A stretch of 64,000 nt of DNA from CAITSH01 sp945892985. Lineage in GTDB: Bacteria; Pseudomonadota; Gammaproteobacteria; Burkholderiales; SG8-39. How positions within the stretch are numbered: the first letter of the stretch is position 1; each line of letters opens with the position of its first letter. Positions 1 through 8,600 of the stretch are shown piece by piece. A program made the position numbers and the translations under genes. The notes below the pieces were generated by a model that saw only the letters and a list, made by a program, of their open reading frames with translations, did not search any database and was not told the origin of the DNA. The DNA is taken from NCBI GenBank assembly GCA_945892985.1, contig CAMDDU010000012.1:1-64000 (forward strand). The letters are read 5' to 3'.

Positions 1-333
1 GTGCATTGCCGCCTTGCCGCCGACACCCACACCTTCGGTTCGCAATGGGTCGAGGTTGAGACCCGATCGGGCCCCTATGTCATCGCCGGCGACTGCGTCT
101 ACTGGTATGCGAACATCGAGCGTATGTGGCCACCGGGCTATGTGCAGGGCAATACCTGGAATCTCGTCGCCACCTACGACAAACTGAAAGCCCTGGTCGG
201 TGCCGACCAGCTCGAGCGCATCGTGCCCGGACACGACATGCGCGTGTTCACGCGCCACCGCAACTGGCTGACCGGACTCAACCCGGTGGCCGAAGTGCAC
301 CTGGCAATGGGCGAGACTTCACGCGCCGCCTGA
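1..333 (+). CDS. C-terminal part of a metallo-beta-lactamase-fold hydrolase (partial)
   Basis: The reading frame is open from the first base of the window, so the gene starts upstream and the GTG at position 1 is not a reliable start. The visible 110 residues contain the end of an MBL fold: a beta strand ending in AGDCVYWYANIE, which supplies a metal-ligand Asp, then a helix-rich stretch and IVPGHD near residue 75, the usual last metal-binding His region. The layout resembles N-acyl-homoserine-lactonase-like and other quorum-quenching-type lactonases, but the HxHxDH motif that would confirm this lies outside the window. The substrate cannot be assigned. The gene ends about 170 bp before the next gene on the same strand. 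Confidence 0.7.
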   Translation: MHCRLAADTHTFGSQWVEVETRSGPYVIAGDCVYWYANIERMWPPGYVQGNTWNLVATYDKLKALVGADQLERIVPGHDMRVFTRHRNWLTGLNPVAEVHLAMGETSRAA

Positions 334-502
334 ACATCTTCGCGCAGCATCGCCACTGCGCGCCGTCACGCAACGTCCTCATGCAGACGGCCATCGCCCG
401 CCTTTCGGCATATGGCGTCGCGGCGGCGAAGGCCGGCTGATGCAACATGGCTTTGGCTGGTAAGGTTGCGTGCATGCACCCCTTTTGCGGAGTTAAGCAG
501 TC

Positions 503-910
503 ATGACCCTTCTCTCAAGTTTCGATGACTTGTTGCAGGCGGCGCGCCAGCAAGCGCAACCGCAGCGCCTGCTGTTCGTGTTTGCCGGTAGCGCCCTGCC
601 GGCAGACGCCGACGCGGCGCAACGCGCGCGCTTTGAAGCCGGTCAGGGCGGCGAACTCGCGCCGCTGATGTCGGTCGACAAAACACCGGACGAGCTGGCC
701 GGCTTCGCCGCGCTGGCCGAAGAATCAGACCAGTTCGGCCAGGCCTGGGTCATCGTGTTTGTCGCCGCACTGTCCGGCAACGATGGTCGCGCACCGACCA
801 GCGAAGAGGCCACCGTGCCACTGGCGCGCATGGTCGAATCGATCAAGACCGGTTCGTTTGCCTCGTTCATTCCCTTTGACCGGCAGGGCGAGCCGGTGCA
901 ATTCGAATAA
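503..910 (+). CDS. Conserved small hypothetical protein (135 aa)
   Basis: This is a soluble acidic protein with no signal peptide or membrane segment. The N-terminus reads as a helix followed by a beta strand with QRLLFVFAGSALP, then an acidic helix and a second hydrophobic strand (WVIVFVAALSG, about residues 80-90). It ends in FDRQGEPVQFE. From memory, a betaproteobacterial family with this pattern is often labelled 'ribonucleotide reductase subunit alpha', but no reductase motif is present and the name looks propagated in error. The function is unknown. An AAGCAG sequence stands just upstream of the ATG, and a hairpin follows directly after the stop. The gene converges on the carbonic anhydrase gene. 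Confidence 0.75.
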   Translation: MTLLSSFDDLLQAARQQAQPQRLLFVFAGSALPADADAAQRARFEAGQGGELAPLMSVDKTPDELAGFAALAEESDQFGQAWVIVFVAALSGNDGRAPTSEEATVPLARMVESIKTGSFASFIPFDRQGEPVQFE

Positions 911-932
911 AACGGGCAGGTGCGCCTGCCCG
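905..932 (-). terminator. Rho-independent terminator of the carbonic anhydrase gene
   Basis: A perfect 8-bp stem (CGGGCAGG at 913-920, CCTGCCCG at 925-932) encloses a 4-nt loop. On the minus strand the stem is followed by TTTTATT, the classic terminator layout, placed 31 bp after the carbonic anhydrase stop. It may also slow transcription leaving the plus-strand gene that ends at 910. Confidence 0.7.
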
Positions 933-963
933 AGGGTCTTGCGCCCGGCAGCAACACGGCGCC

Positions 964-1641
964 TCACCAACCGTAATCGCGCGACGGCGGCTCCTCGTAG
1001 TGCTGGTAAGGGCCGGTGCCGGCGTTGTCGGCTTCTGAGGCGGCGATGAACCTGCCGTGGCGCACGTCGAACACGTGCACTTCGCCATCCTCCAACACGT
1101 AATGCCAACCATGCAGCGTGAGTTTGCCCCCCGCAACGCGCTCGCGCACCATCGGATAGTCCATCAGTCGCTGCAGTTGCAGCACCACGGCGCGCTGTTC
1201 GGTGCGCCGCAACACCTCGGGGCCGAGCTCAGCCACCGGCAGCATCGCCTCGCGCCCCAGATCCAGCCAGCGCGCGAGGTTCATCGCCGCCGGCGCCACA
1301 TCACCATACATTGCGCGAATGCCACCGCAGTGGCTGTGGCCGCAAACGATGATGCGCGTGACCTCAAGATTGAGCACGGCAAACTCGATGGCGGCGGCGG
1401 TGCCGTGATAACCCTGGGAGCCGTCATACGGCGGCACAAAGGCGCCGACATTGCGCACCAGGAACAACTCGCCCGGCCCGGTGCCAGTGAGCAAATAGGG
1501 CACCAGGCGCGAGTCCGAGCAGCCGATGAACAGCGTGCCCGGATGCTGGCCGTCATCGACCAGCGTGCGAAATTGCGAACGGTATTGCGGAAATGCCTCG
1601 TCGTGAAACCGCCGCAAGCGCTCAAGCAACTCGTCGGGCAT
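964..1641 (-). CDS. can: Beta-class carbonic anhydrase
   Basis: The enzyme catalyses reversible hydration of CO2 to bicarbonate in the cytoplasm, supplying bicarbonate to carboxylases. Zinc ligands of the beta class are visible: Cys41 in CSDSR, and His102 and Cys105 in GHSHCGG. The Asp43-Arg45 dyad of the CSDSR motif is intact. Length (225 aa) is normal for the family. The gene lies 17 bp downstream of the parvulin gene at the end of the nar operon and in the same direction, so some read-through from the nitrate respiration genes is possible. A good terminator closes it. No signal peptide is present. The family call is secure, but whether it belongs functionally to nitrate respiration is only positional inference. 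Confidence 0.93.
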   Translation of the reverse strand: MPDELLERLRRFHDEAFPQYRSQFRTLVDDGQHPGTLFIGCSDSRLVPYLLTGTGPGELFLVRNVGAFVPPYDGSQGYHGTAAAIEFAVLNLEVTRIIVCGHSHCGGIRAMYGDVAPAAMNLARWLDLGREAMLPVAELGPEVLRRTEQRAVVLQLQRLMDYPMVRERVAGGKLTLHGWHYVLEDGEVHVFDVRHGRFIAASEADNAGTGPYQHYEEPPSRDYGW

Positions 1642-1658
1642 GGGCGGTATGCGCCCGG

Positions 1659-2528
1659 CTACTGCACCAGCGGCGTGTCGGCGGCGTCCAGATCGACGCC
1701 CTCGATCGTCGCCGCGCCGGCGAGCAGGCCCAGGTACTGACGCAGCGCCGTGACATAGGCCTGCTGGCGCAGCGACATGAGCACCGCACCGCGCACCGCT
1801 TCAAAGCTTTGCGCGACGCCCGGCTCGCGTTCGAGCACCTCCACCACATGCAGGCCGAAGCGGCTGTGCACCAGCCGCGGCAGCACGCCAACCTCGGCAT
1901 GGCCGAACAGTTCGCGCGCAAACTCCGGCGCGCAGTCGGTCGCGGCCAGCCAGCCCAGATCGCCACCCGCGGCACCGCTGGGGCAATTGGAAAGCTCGCC
2001 AGCGATCCTGCCGAAGGCATAGGAGGATTTACCGCTGACAGGCCCATCGAAGCAACGCACGTCGAGCAGCGCCGCTTCAGCGCGTTTGCGCAAGGCCGCG
2101 ACATCCACGCCAGGGGTCACAGCGAACAGGATGTGCCGCGCCCGCACGCGTTCGCCAGTCCGGTAGTTCGCTTGGTGCGCCGCATGGTGTCGCCGGCAGG
2201 CTTCGTCCGCAGGATCGGGCTGGGCCAGGCTTTGTTCCAGCAAGGCGCCGATGGCGGTGACGGCGGCCTCGCTGATCACGCCATCGGGCGAGGCGGTGTC
2301 GCCGGCATCGAGCAGGCCGGCGTCCTGCGCCGCCTGGCGTAACAATTCGGTGCAGGCGCGTTGGCGCAATTCTTCGCACGACAGCGCGTCCTGCGCCGTG
2401 TTCAGGGCCACAGCGTTGATGCGCGCGATGGGCACCGCGCCGGCGCGCGTGACAACGGGTACTGCGATCGCCGAGGCAAGCCCCAAAATGGGTGCAACAG
2501 CAATGTCGGCCAGATTGGTGATGCTCAT
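1659..2528 (-). CDS. Parvulin-type peptidyl-prolyl cis-trans isomerase of the nar operon
   Basis: The central domain starts with RARHILFAV and contains GGDLGWLAA and a VHSRFGLHVVEVLE stretch, the hallmark strands and helices of the PpiC/parvulin fold (roughly residues 130-235 of 289). The N-terminal 60 residues are moderately hydrophobic but do not form a clear signal peptide, so it is probably cytoplasmic like NifM, an isomerase-type maturation factor of nitrogenase. I chose the ATG at 2528, which follows GAGGAG at good spacing, over an upstream GTG overlapping narI. It begins 10 nt after the narI stop. A parvulin gene directly after narI recurs in betaproteobacteria and suggests help in folding or assembly of the nitrate reductase, though this is inference. 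Confidence 0.85.
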   Translation of the reverse strand: MSITNLADIAVAPILGLASAIAVPVVTRAGAVPIARINAVALNTAQDALSCEELRQRACTELLRQAAQDAGLLDAGDTASPDGVISEAAVTAIGALLEQSLAQPDPADEACRRHHAAHQANYRTGERVRARHILFAVTPGVDVAALRKRAEAALLDVRCFDGPVSGKSSYAFGRIAGELSNCPSGAAGGDLGWLAATDCAPEFARELFGHAEVGVLPRLVHSRFGLHVVEVLEREPGVAQSFEAVRGAVLMSLRQQAYVTALRQYLGLLAGAATIEGVDLDAADTPLVQ

Positions 2529-2538
2529 GATGCGCTCC

Positions 2539-3282
2539 TCAGACACCGGCGCCGGGCTGGCGCGGCAGGTTATGGCCGGGCGGCACGTTCAGGCGGCGGC
2601 TTCGCACCACCTGGTGGGGCCGGAACAAGAAAGCGACGGTGGCAAAGCCGCTCCACACATGCACCAGGCGGCTGAACGGGAAGAGCAGGAAAATCGTCAT
2701 GCCCAACACCAGGTGCAGCTTGAACGGCCAGTCGACCGCAGCCAATGCCTCGGCGTTGGGGCGGAAGGTAACGATGCGCTGCGCCCAGTCGGACAAGATC
2801 AGCATCGCCCCGCCATCGGCATGCCCGAGCGAGAAGGGCAAGGTGATCAGGCCTATGGTCAGCTGCACCCACAGGATCAACAGGATCACGATATCGGTAC
2901 GATGGCTGGTCAGCCGGATGCGCGGATCGAACAAGCGGCGATAGAGCAGCAAGCTCAGGCCGATAAAACAGACCAGGCCGGCGGTGCCGCCCGAATAAAC
3001 GGCGATCAGCTGCTTGTTCTGCGCCGAGATGAAATGCTCGTAGAGCCAGTGCGGCGTCAGCAGCCCGGCAAAATGGCCGAAGAACAGGAACAGTATGCCG
3101 ACATGGAAGAGGTTGCTGCCCCAGCGCAACGTGCCCTTGCGTAATAGCTGCGAAGAATCGCTTTTCCAAGTGTACTGGTCGCGATCGAAACGAGCCAGGC
3201 TACCCATGAAGAACACCGCCATGCAGATGTACGGATAGACGGTGAAGGCGAAATTGTGCAGATAGCTTTGCAGGGCGTTCAT
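2539..3282 (-). CDS. narI: Respiratory nitrate reductase gamma subunit NarI (cytochrome b)
   Basis: NarI is the membrane anchor that takes electrons from quinol through two b hemes and passes them to NarH. The 247-residue protein has five hydrophobic segments. The axial histidines expected from E. coli NarI are present with the same spacing: His60 and His70 in one helix pair (10 apart) and His190 and His208 near the end (18 apart). The start overlaps the narJ stop by 4 nt (ATGA), indicating translational coupling. It is followed after 10 nt by the parvulin gene. Confidence 0.97.
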   Translation of the reverse strand: MNALQSYLHNFAFTVYPYICMAVFFMGSLARFDRDQYTWKSDSSQLLRKGTLRWGSNLFHVGILFLFFGHFAGLLTPHWLYEHFISAQNKQLIAVYSGGTAGLVCFIGLSLLLYRRLFDPRIRLTSHRTDIVILLILWVQLTIGLITLPFSLGHADGGAMLILSDWAQRIVTFRPNAEALAAVDWPFKLHLVLGMTIFLLFPFSRLVHVWSGFATVAFLFRPHQVVRSRRLNVPPGHNLPRQPGAGV

Positions 3283-4007
3283 GCCGGCACTCCCGGGTTT
3301 GCGCTTTTGGGTGCGGGATTGAGTGAAGGATTGGCCGCGTGTTTGCGCATGACATGGATCGGCTGCGCCTCACCCGGCCGTGACTGGCCCTTGGACGAAC
3401 AGCCGTCGAACACCACCGGTTCAGCCCAGCTTTCATCCAGCGGCTCTTCCACCGCCTGCTTCACCGGCTGCGCTTTTTCACCGGCCAGATCAAGCAATGC
3501 GCCGAGTACACCGGCATACGCGCTGCCACGCTGCTGCAACGCGCCAAAGATGGCGTTGAAAATGTGCGCCATCTCCCCCAGAAAGGCGCGCGCCTCGCGC
3601 GGCGGCTGGGTTGAAACGAACTCGAGCACCGCCGGCAGGTAGTCGGGCAGCTCACCCTCGAGCAGAATCAGGCCGGCCTTCTCGTAGGTCTGCCCGAGGT
3701 CGATCATCGCCGGACCGCGATCGCGCGAGTCGCCGTGCACATGCTCAAACAGGTGCAGCGAGGTACCGCGGCCACGGTCAAACAACTCAACGTAGTCGGC
3801 CTCGGCCTCAAGCGGCTCGGCGAGGTGCAGCGCAGCCATCAGCACGCCGAGTTCGGCATGCCGCGGCTGTGACAGCACCGCCTCCTCGCGCAGCAGGTCG
3901 CGCATTTGCGACAGGTAAGCGCGCATGCGCGCGTCCGGGTAACCGAGTAGCGCCGCCAGCACGCGCAGTGTCTTGGCCATCGGCCGGTTCGGGGTCAATG
4001 TGGGCAT
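3279..4007 (-). CDS. narJ: Nitrate reductase molybdenum cofactor assembly chaperone NarJ
   Basis: NarJ is a cytoplasmic redox enzyme maturation chaperone that holds NarG until the molybdenum cofactor and FS0 cluster are inserted. It is not part of the final enzyme. The all-helical sequence contains the family signatures YVELFDRGRGTSLHLFEHVHGDSRDRG and MIDLGQTYEKAGL. I chose the ATG at 4007, 2 nt after the narH stop and preceded by GGAGAT. A longer open frame continues upstream, but only as a shadow of narH. At 242 aa the length is normal. The Pro/Lys-rich C-terminal tail of about 30 residues is probably disordered. Confidence 0.96.
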   Translation of the reverse strand: MPTLTPNRPMAKTLRVLAALLGYPDARMRAYLSQMRDLLREEAVLSQPRHAELGVLMAALHLAEPLEAEADYVELFDRGRGTSLHLFEHVHGDSRDRGPAMIDLGQTYEKAGLILLEGELPDYLPAVLEFVSTQPPREARAFLGEMAHIFNAIFGALQQRGSAYAGVLGALLDLAGEKAQPVKQAVEEPLDESWAEPVVFDGCSSKGQSRPGEAQPIHVMRKHAANPSLNPAPKSANPGVPA

Positions 4008-4009
4008 GG

Positions 4010-5533
4010 TCAGATCTCCGCCTTGATGGGGATGGTGCGTCTTTTTTCGCTGCCGAACAGGCTGGTCTCGCCGCTTCCCTCGGAGCAACCGTTGCCGAAT
4101 GAAAAGCCACAGCCGCCGCGCACGTTGAAAGTGTTCTCGGCATACTCGCGGTGGCTGCTGGGGATGACGAAGCGGTCCTCGTAATTGGCGATGGCCATGA
4201 CGTGGTACATCTCCTCCACCTCCAGCTGCGTCAGGCCAACCTGGTGCAGCACCGCGGTATTGATGCGGCCCTCGACATGTTTTTCGCGCTGGTAGGCGCG
4301 CATGGCCAGCATGCGTTCGAGCGCGCGCACCACCGGCACGGTGTCGCCGGCGGTGAGCAGGTTGGCCAGATACTTGACCGGTATGCGCAGCTGCTTGACG
4401 TCGGGGATCTGGCCGTTTTCGCCGATATGTCCGGCGTTGGCCGCGGCGCTGATGGGCGACAACGGCGGCACATACCAGACCATGGGCAGCGTGCGGTACT
4501 CCGGGTGCAGCGGCAACGCGACCTTCCACTCCACCGCCATCTTGTAGACCGGGCTCATGCGCGCGGCCTCCATCCACTTGTCCGGGATGCCGTCGATGCG
4601 CGCCTGTTCAATCACGCGCGGGTCGTTCGGGTCAAGGAAAATATCGAGTTGCGCGTGGTACAGGTCGCGGTCGTGCTCAACGCTGGCGGCCTCCTCGATG
4701 CGGTCGGCGTCATAGAGCAGCACGCCAAGGTAACGGATGCGGCCGACGCAGGTTTCCGAACACACCGTGGGCTGGCCCGCCTCGATGCGCGGATAACAGA
4801 AGATGCATTTCTCGGCCTTGCCGCTCTTCCAGTTGTAGTAAATTTTTTTGTAGGGGCAGCCGCTGACGCACATGCGCCAGCCGCGGCATTTGTCCTGATC
4901 GATCAGCACAATGCCGTCTTCCTCGCGCTTGTAGATCGAGCCCGATGGGCAACTCGCCACGCACGCCGGGTTAAGGCAGTGCTCGCACAGACGCGGCAGG
5001 TACATCATGAAGGTGTTCTCGAACTGGCCGTAGATGTCCTTCTGGATTTCATCGAAGTTCTTGTCCTTGCTGCGCTTGGAGAACTCGCCGCCAAGGATCT
5101 CTTCCCAGTTCGGGCCCCAGACGATTTTGTCCATCTGCTTGCCGGTGATCAGGCTGCGCGGGCGTGCCGTGGGCGTGGCTTTCATTTCCGGCGCCGACTG
5201 CAGGTGGCCGTAGTCGAAGGTGAAAGGCTCGTAGTAATCGTCGATCTCGGGCAGGTTTGGATTGGCGAAAATACGCATCAGCAGCTTCCATTTCGCACCC
5301 TGGCGCGGTTCAATGGCGCCATTCGCCTTACGCACCCAGCCGCCGTTCCATTTGTCCTGGTTCTCCCATTCCTTCGGGTAGCCGATACCCGGCTTGGTCT
5401 CGACGTTGTTGAACCAGGCGTACTCCATGCCCGGACGACTGGTCCAGACATTCTTGCAGGTGACCGAACAAGTGTGACAGCCGATGCATTTGTCCAGATT
5501 CAATACCATGCCGATTTGCGCGCGGATCTTCAT
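4010..5533 (-). CDS. narH: Respiratory nitrate reductase beta subunit NarH (iron-sulfur protein)
   Basis: NarH carries the electron wire of four Fe-S clusters between NarI hemes and NarG. The first cluster motif is visible at Cys16, Cys19, Cys22 and Cys26 (CIGCHTCSVTC). A second block, CEHCLNPACVASC, is followed by CRGWRMCVSGC, where Trp replaces a Cys as expected for the 3Fe-4S cluster. A later CIFC and a CSETC group complete the set. The length is 507 aa. The start at 5533 follows AGGAG. Its first 18 codons are duplicated perfectly upstream at the end of narG, so a short leader ORF now precedes this start and overlaps it by ATGA. Confidence 0.97.
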   Translation of the reverse strand: MKIRAQIGMVLNLDKCIGCHTCSVTCKNVWTSRPGMEYAWFNNVETKPGIGYPKEWENQDKWNGGWVRKANGAIEPRQGAKWKLLMRIFANPNLPEIDDYYEPFTFDYGHLQSAPEMKATPTARPRSLITGKQMDKIVWGPNWEEILGGEFSKRSKDKNFDEIQKDIYGQFENTFMMYLPRLCEHCLNPACVASCPSGSIYKREEDGIVLIDQDKCRGWRMCVSGCPYKKIYYNWKSGKAEKCIFCYPRIEAGQPTVCSETCVGRIRYLGVLLYDADRIEEAASVEHDRDLYHAQLDIFLDPNDPRVIEQARIDGIPDKWMEAARMSPVYKMAVEWKVALPLHPEYRTLPMVWYVPPLSPISAAANAGHIGENGQIPDVKQLRIPVKYLANLLTAGDTVPVVRALERMLAMRAYQREKHVEGRINTAVLHQVGLTQLEVEEMYHVMAIANYEDRFVIPSSHREYAENTFNVRGGCGFSFGNGCSEGSGETSLFGSEKRRTIPIKAEI

Positions 5534-5535
5534 GC
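5477..5535. repeat. 59-bp direct repeat, copy 1 (inside the narH 5' end)
   Basis: This 59-bp segment covers the narH start codon and the next 18 codons. It is repeated without mismatch at 5623-5681, an offset of 146 bp. The match ends sharply at both edges (G versus C on the left, T versus G on the right). Confidence 0.95.
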
Positions 5536-5679
5536 TTCGCTCCTGCCGACAAATGCAGCGTCCAATGTTCTCCCTCCATCCCCTTGGGGAGGGAGGGCCG
5601 GGGCGGGTGGGGTCATCACGGCACAGCCGATGCATTTGTCCAGATTCAATACCATGCCGATTTGCGCGCGGATCTTCAT
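5530..5679 (-). CDS. 49-codon leader ORF made by partial duplication of narH
   Basis: Starting from the duplicated narH start codon (5679-5677), which overlaps the narG stop as ATGA, the frame reads the first 19 NarH residues including the CIGC half of its first cluster motif. It then runs through 30 unrelated residues ending in GRSEA. Its TGA (5532-5530) overlaps the true narH ATG (5533-5531), again as ATGA. The duplicated start therefore keeps the chain of coupled starts from narG through the leader to narH. It may be translated, but there is no evidence that the peptide has a function. The parsimonious view is that narH originally began at 5679. Confidence 0.6.
   Translation of the reverse strand: MKIRAQIGMVLNLDKCIGCAVMTPPAPALPPQGDGGRTLDAAFVGRSEA
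5572..5597. repeat. G/C-rich hairpin within the narG-narH insert
   Basis: The 87-bp unique part of the insert (5536-5622) contains CCCTCC-at-CCCC, loop TT, GGGG-ag-GGAGGG, a strong stem of ten G-C-rich pairs. Similar C-rich/G-rich palindromes are common as dispersed REP-like repeats in proteobacteria. I cannot show a second copy in this window. Confidence 0.6.
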
Positions 5680-5681
5680 GC
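5623..5681. repeat. 59-bp direct repeat, copy 2 (at the narG 3' end)
   Basis: Identical to 5477-5535. This copy includes the overlapping narG stop and a narH-type start codon, so it probably marks the original narG-narH junction. Confidence 0.95.
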
Positions 5682-8600
5682 GACCTCTCCCTGGGCCTGC
5701 ACCGGCACGATCAATTCATTGGCGACCGGCGTGTCCAGCCAGTCGACTTTGTTCATCTTGCGCACCACGACAAACTCGTCGCGGTTAGTGCCAATGGTGC
5801 CGTAGTAGTTAAAGCCGTAGCTGAACTGGGCGTAGCCGCCGATCATGTGCGTGGGCTTGAGCACAATACGCGTGACCGAGTTGTGGATGCCGCCGCGCGC
5901 ACCGGTGATCTCCGAGCCGGGCGTGTTCACGATCTTCTCTTGCGCGTGGTACATCATCACCATGCCCGGGTTGACGCGCTGGCTCACCACCGCCCGCGCC
6001 GCGATGGCGCCGTTGAGGTTGAACAGCTCTATCCAGTCGTTGTCGACGATGCCGGCACGCCCGGCGTCATCCTCGCTAAGCCAGACGCAGGGTCCGCCGC
6101 GGCTTAGCGTAAGCATCAGCAGGTTGTCGGTGTAGGTCGAATGGATGCCCCATTTCTGGTGCGGCGTGATGAAGTTGAGTGCGATCTCCGGGTTACCGTT
6201 GGGCTTGATGCCCTGGATACCGGCCGTTGTCTTCAGGTCCACCGGCGGGCGGTAACTTGAGAAGCCCTCGCCGAAGGCACGCATCCACGGATGGTCCATG
6301 TAAAACTGCTGGCGCCCGGTCAGCGTGCGCCACGGAATCATTTCGTGAACGTTGGTGTAGCCGGCGTTGTAGGAAACGGTCTCGCTCTCAATGCCGCTCC
6401 AGGTGGGCGAGCTGATGATTTTTCGCGGCTGCGCCTGGACATCGCGAAAGCGGATTTTTTCGTCCTCGCGGTGAATGGCCAGATGGGTGTGGTCGAGCCC
6501 GGTCTGCTTGCCCAGCGCCTGCCACGCCTTGACGGCGACGTGGCCGTTTGTTTCGGGCGCCAGTTGCAGGATGACTTCGCAAGCGTCGATGTCCGTTTCA
6601 ATTTTTGGCATGCCGCAGGTCACGCCCTCGGCGGTAACCAGGCCGCTCAGCTCGCCCAGCTGCTTCACCTCGGCCTGCGTATTCCAGGCGATACCCTTGC
6701 CGCCGTTGCCGGCCTTGCCCATCAGCGGGCCCAGTGCGGTAAAGCGCTTGTACACGTTGGGGTAGTCACGTTCGACCACCTGCAGGTTGGGCGCGGTCTT
6801 ACCCGGGATCAGGTCGCATTCGCCACGCTTCCAATCCTTGACCTCAAAGGGCTGGGCCAGCTCGGCCGGACTGTCGTGCATCAGCGGCGCCAGCACCAGG
6901 TCGCGCTCCACGCCAAGATGGCCAACGCAGACCTCGCTGAATTTTTTGGCAAAGCCCTTGTAAATATCCCAGTCGCTGCGCGATTGCCAGGCCGGGTCCA
7001 CCGCGGTCGAAAGCGGGTGGATGAAGGGGTGCATGTCGCTGGTGTTGAGGTCGTTTTTTTCGTACCAGGTAGCGGTGGGCAGCACGATGTCCGAGTACAG
7101 ACAGGTGGTGCTCATGCGAAAGTCCAGCGTCACCAGCAGGTCGAGCTTGCCCTCTGGCGCCTGCTCATGCCACACCACTTCGACCGGCTTGGCCTCATCG
7201 CGGCCAAGGTCCTTGCCCTGCACCCCGTGACTGGTTCCCAGCAGGTGCTTGAGGAAATATTCATGGCCCTTGCCCGATGAGCCGAGCAGGTTGGAACGCC
7301 ATACGAACATGTTGCGCGGCCAGTTATCGGGGTGGTCCGGGTCGGTACAACTCATTTTCAGCGAGCCGTCCTTGAGGCCCTTGACGGCGTAGTCTTTCGG
7401 ATCGGCGCCGGCGGCCTGCGCGTCGCGTACCACCTGCAAGGGGTTGGTCTGCAGTTGCGGCGCGCTGGGCAGCCAGCCCATGCGCTCGGCGCGCACGTTG
7501 TAGTCGATCATGCTGCCGCCGTAGAGCTTCTTGTCGGCCAGCGGGGAGAGAACCTCTTCCATGCCAAGCTTTTCGTAGCGCCACTGGTCGGTGTGCGCGT
7601 AAAAGAAACTGGTGCTGTTCATCTGGCGCGGCGGGCGTATCCAGTCGAGCGCAAAGGCCAGCGCCGTCCAGCCGGTCTGTGGCCGCATCTTTTCCTGACC
7701 AACGTAGTGCGCCCAGCCGCCGCCGCTCTGGCCGATACAGCCGCACATCATCAGCATATTGATGACGCCACGGTAGTTCATGTCACTGTGATACCAGTGG
7801 TTCATCGCCGCCCCGATGATCACCATCGACTTGCCGTGGGTCTTGTGGGCGTTTTCGGCGAACTGCCGTGCCACGGTGATCAGCTGCGCGCGCGGCGTGC
7901 CGGTGATGCGTTCCTGCCATGCCGGCGTGTAGGGTGTGTCATCGTCGAAATTTTTCGCCGCCAGCTCGCCGGTAAGGCCGCGTGCCACACCGTAATTGGC
8001 AACCTGCAGGTCAAACACGGTGGCCACCAGCGCCTCGCGTTTTTCGCCCTCCTTGCCCAGCGCTATGCGCTGCACGGGCACGGTGCGCACCAGCACGTCG
8101 CCACGCCCATTGTCACCCTGGTCCTTGAGCACGTTGTTGGGGAAATGCTCGCTCTCAATGCCGCCAAAATACGGGAAGCCCACCTTCGCGGTGTCCGTGC
8201 TCGGCGCGCCGCCCTCGAGCAGCGACAACTTGAGCCTGAGCTCGCGGCCGTGGCGCGCCTCTTTGGCTTCAAGATTCCACTGGCCCTGGTCGGCACGGCC
8301 ATCCGGCCCCCACCTGAATCCAATCGCCCCGTTGGGGAGCACCACCTTGCCTGCCTCGTCAAAGGCCACGGTCTTCCATTCCGGATTGTTGGCCTGGCCG
8401 AGCTTGCCGTTGAAGTCCGACGCGCGCACATAGCGGTCGGGTACGCTGATGACCTCACCACTGGGCAGCGTGTGATCCTTCAATATCACCAGCATCGGCA
8501 TGTCGGTGTAGCGGCGCACGTAGTCGTCGAAGTAGGCGCTGCGCTCGCCCGGTTTGCCATCCACTGTGGGGAAATAGAACTCCTTCAGGATCACATGGCC

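Noticed and set aside
3279..4577. A 432-aa frame that would extend NarJ upstream
   Set aside because: The extension overlaps narH in another frame; the ATG at 4007 has an RBS and fits NarJ length.
4151..5788. A 545-aa open frame on the plus strand opposite narH
   Set aside because: It mirrors narH codon bias, has no family features and the narH reading is unequivocal.
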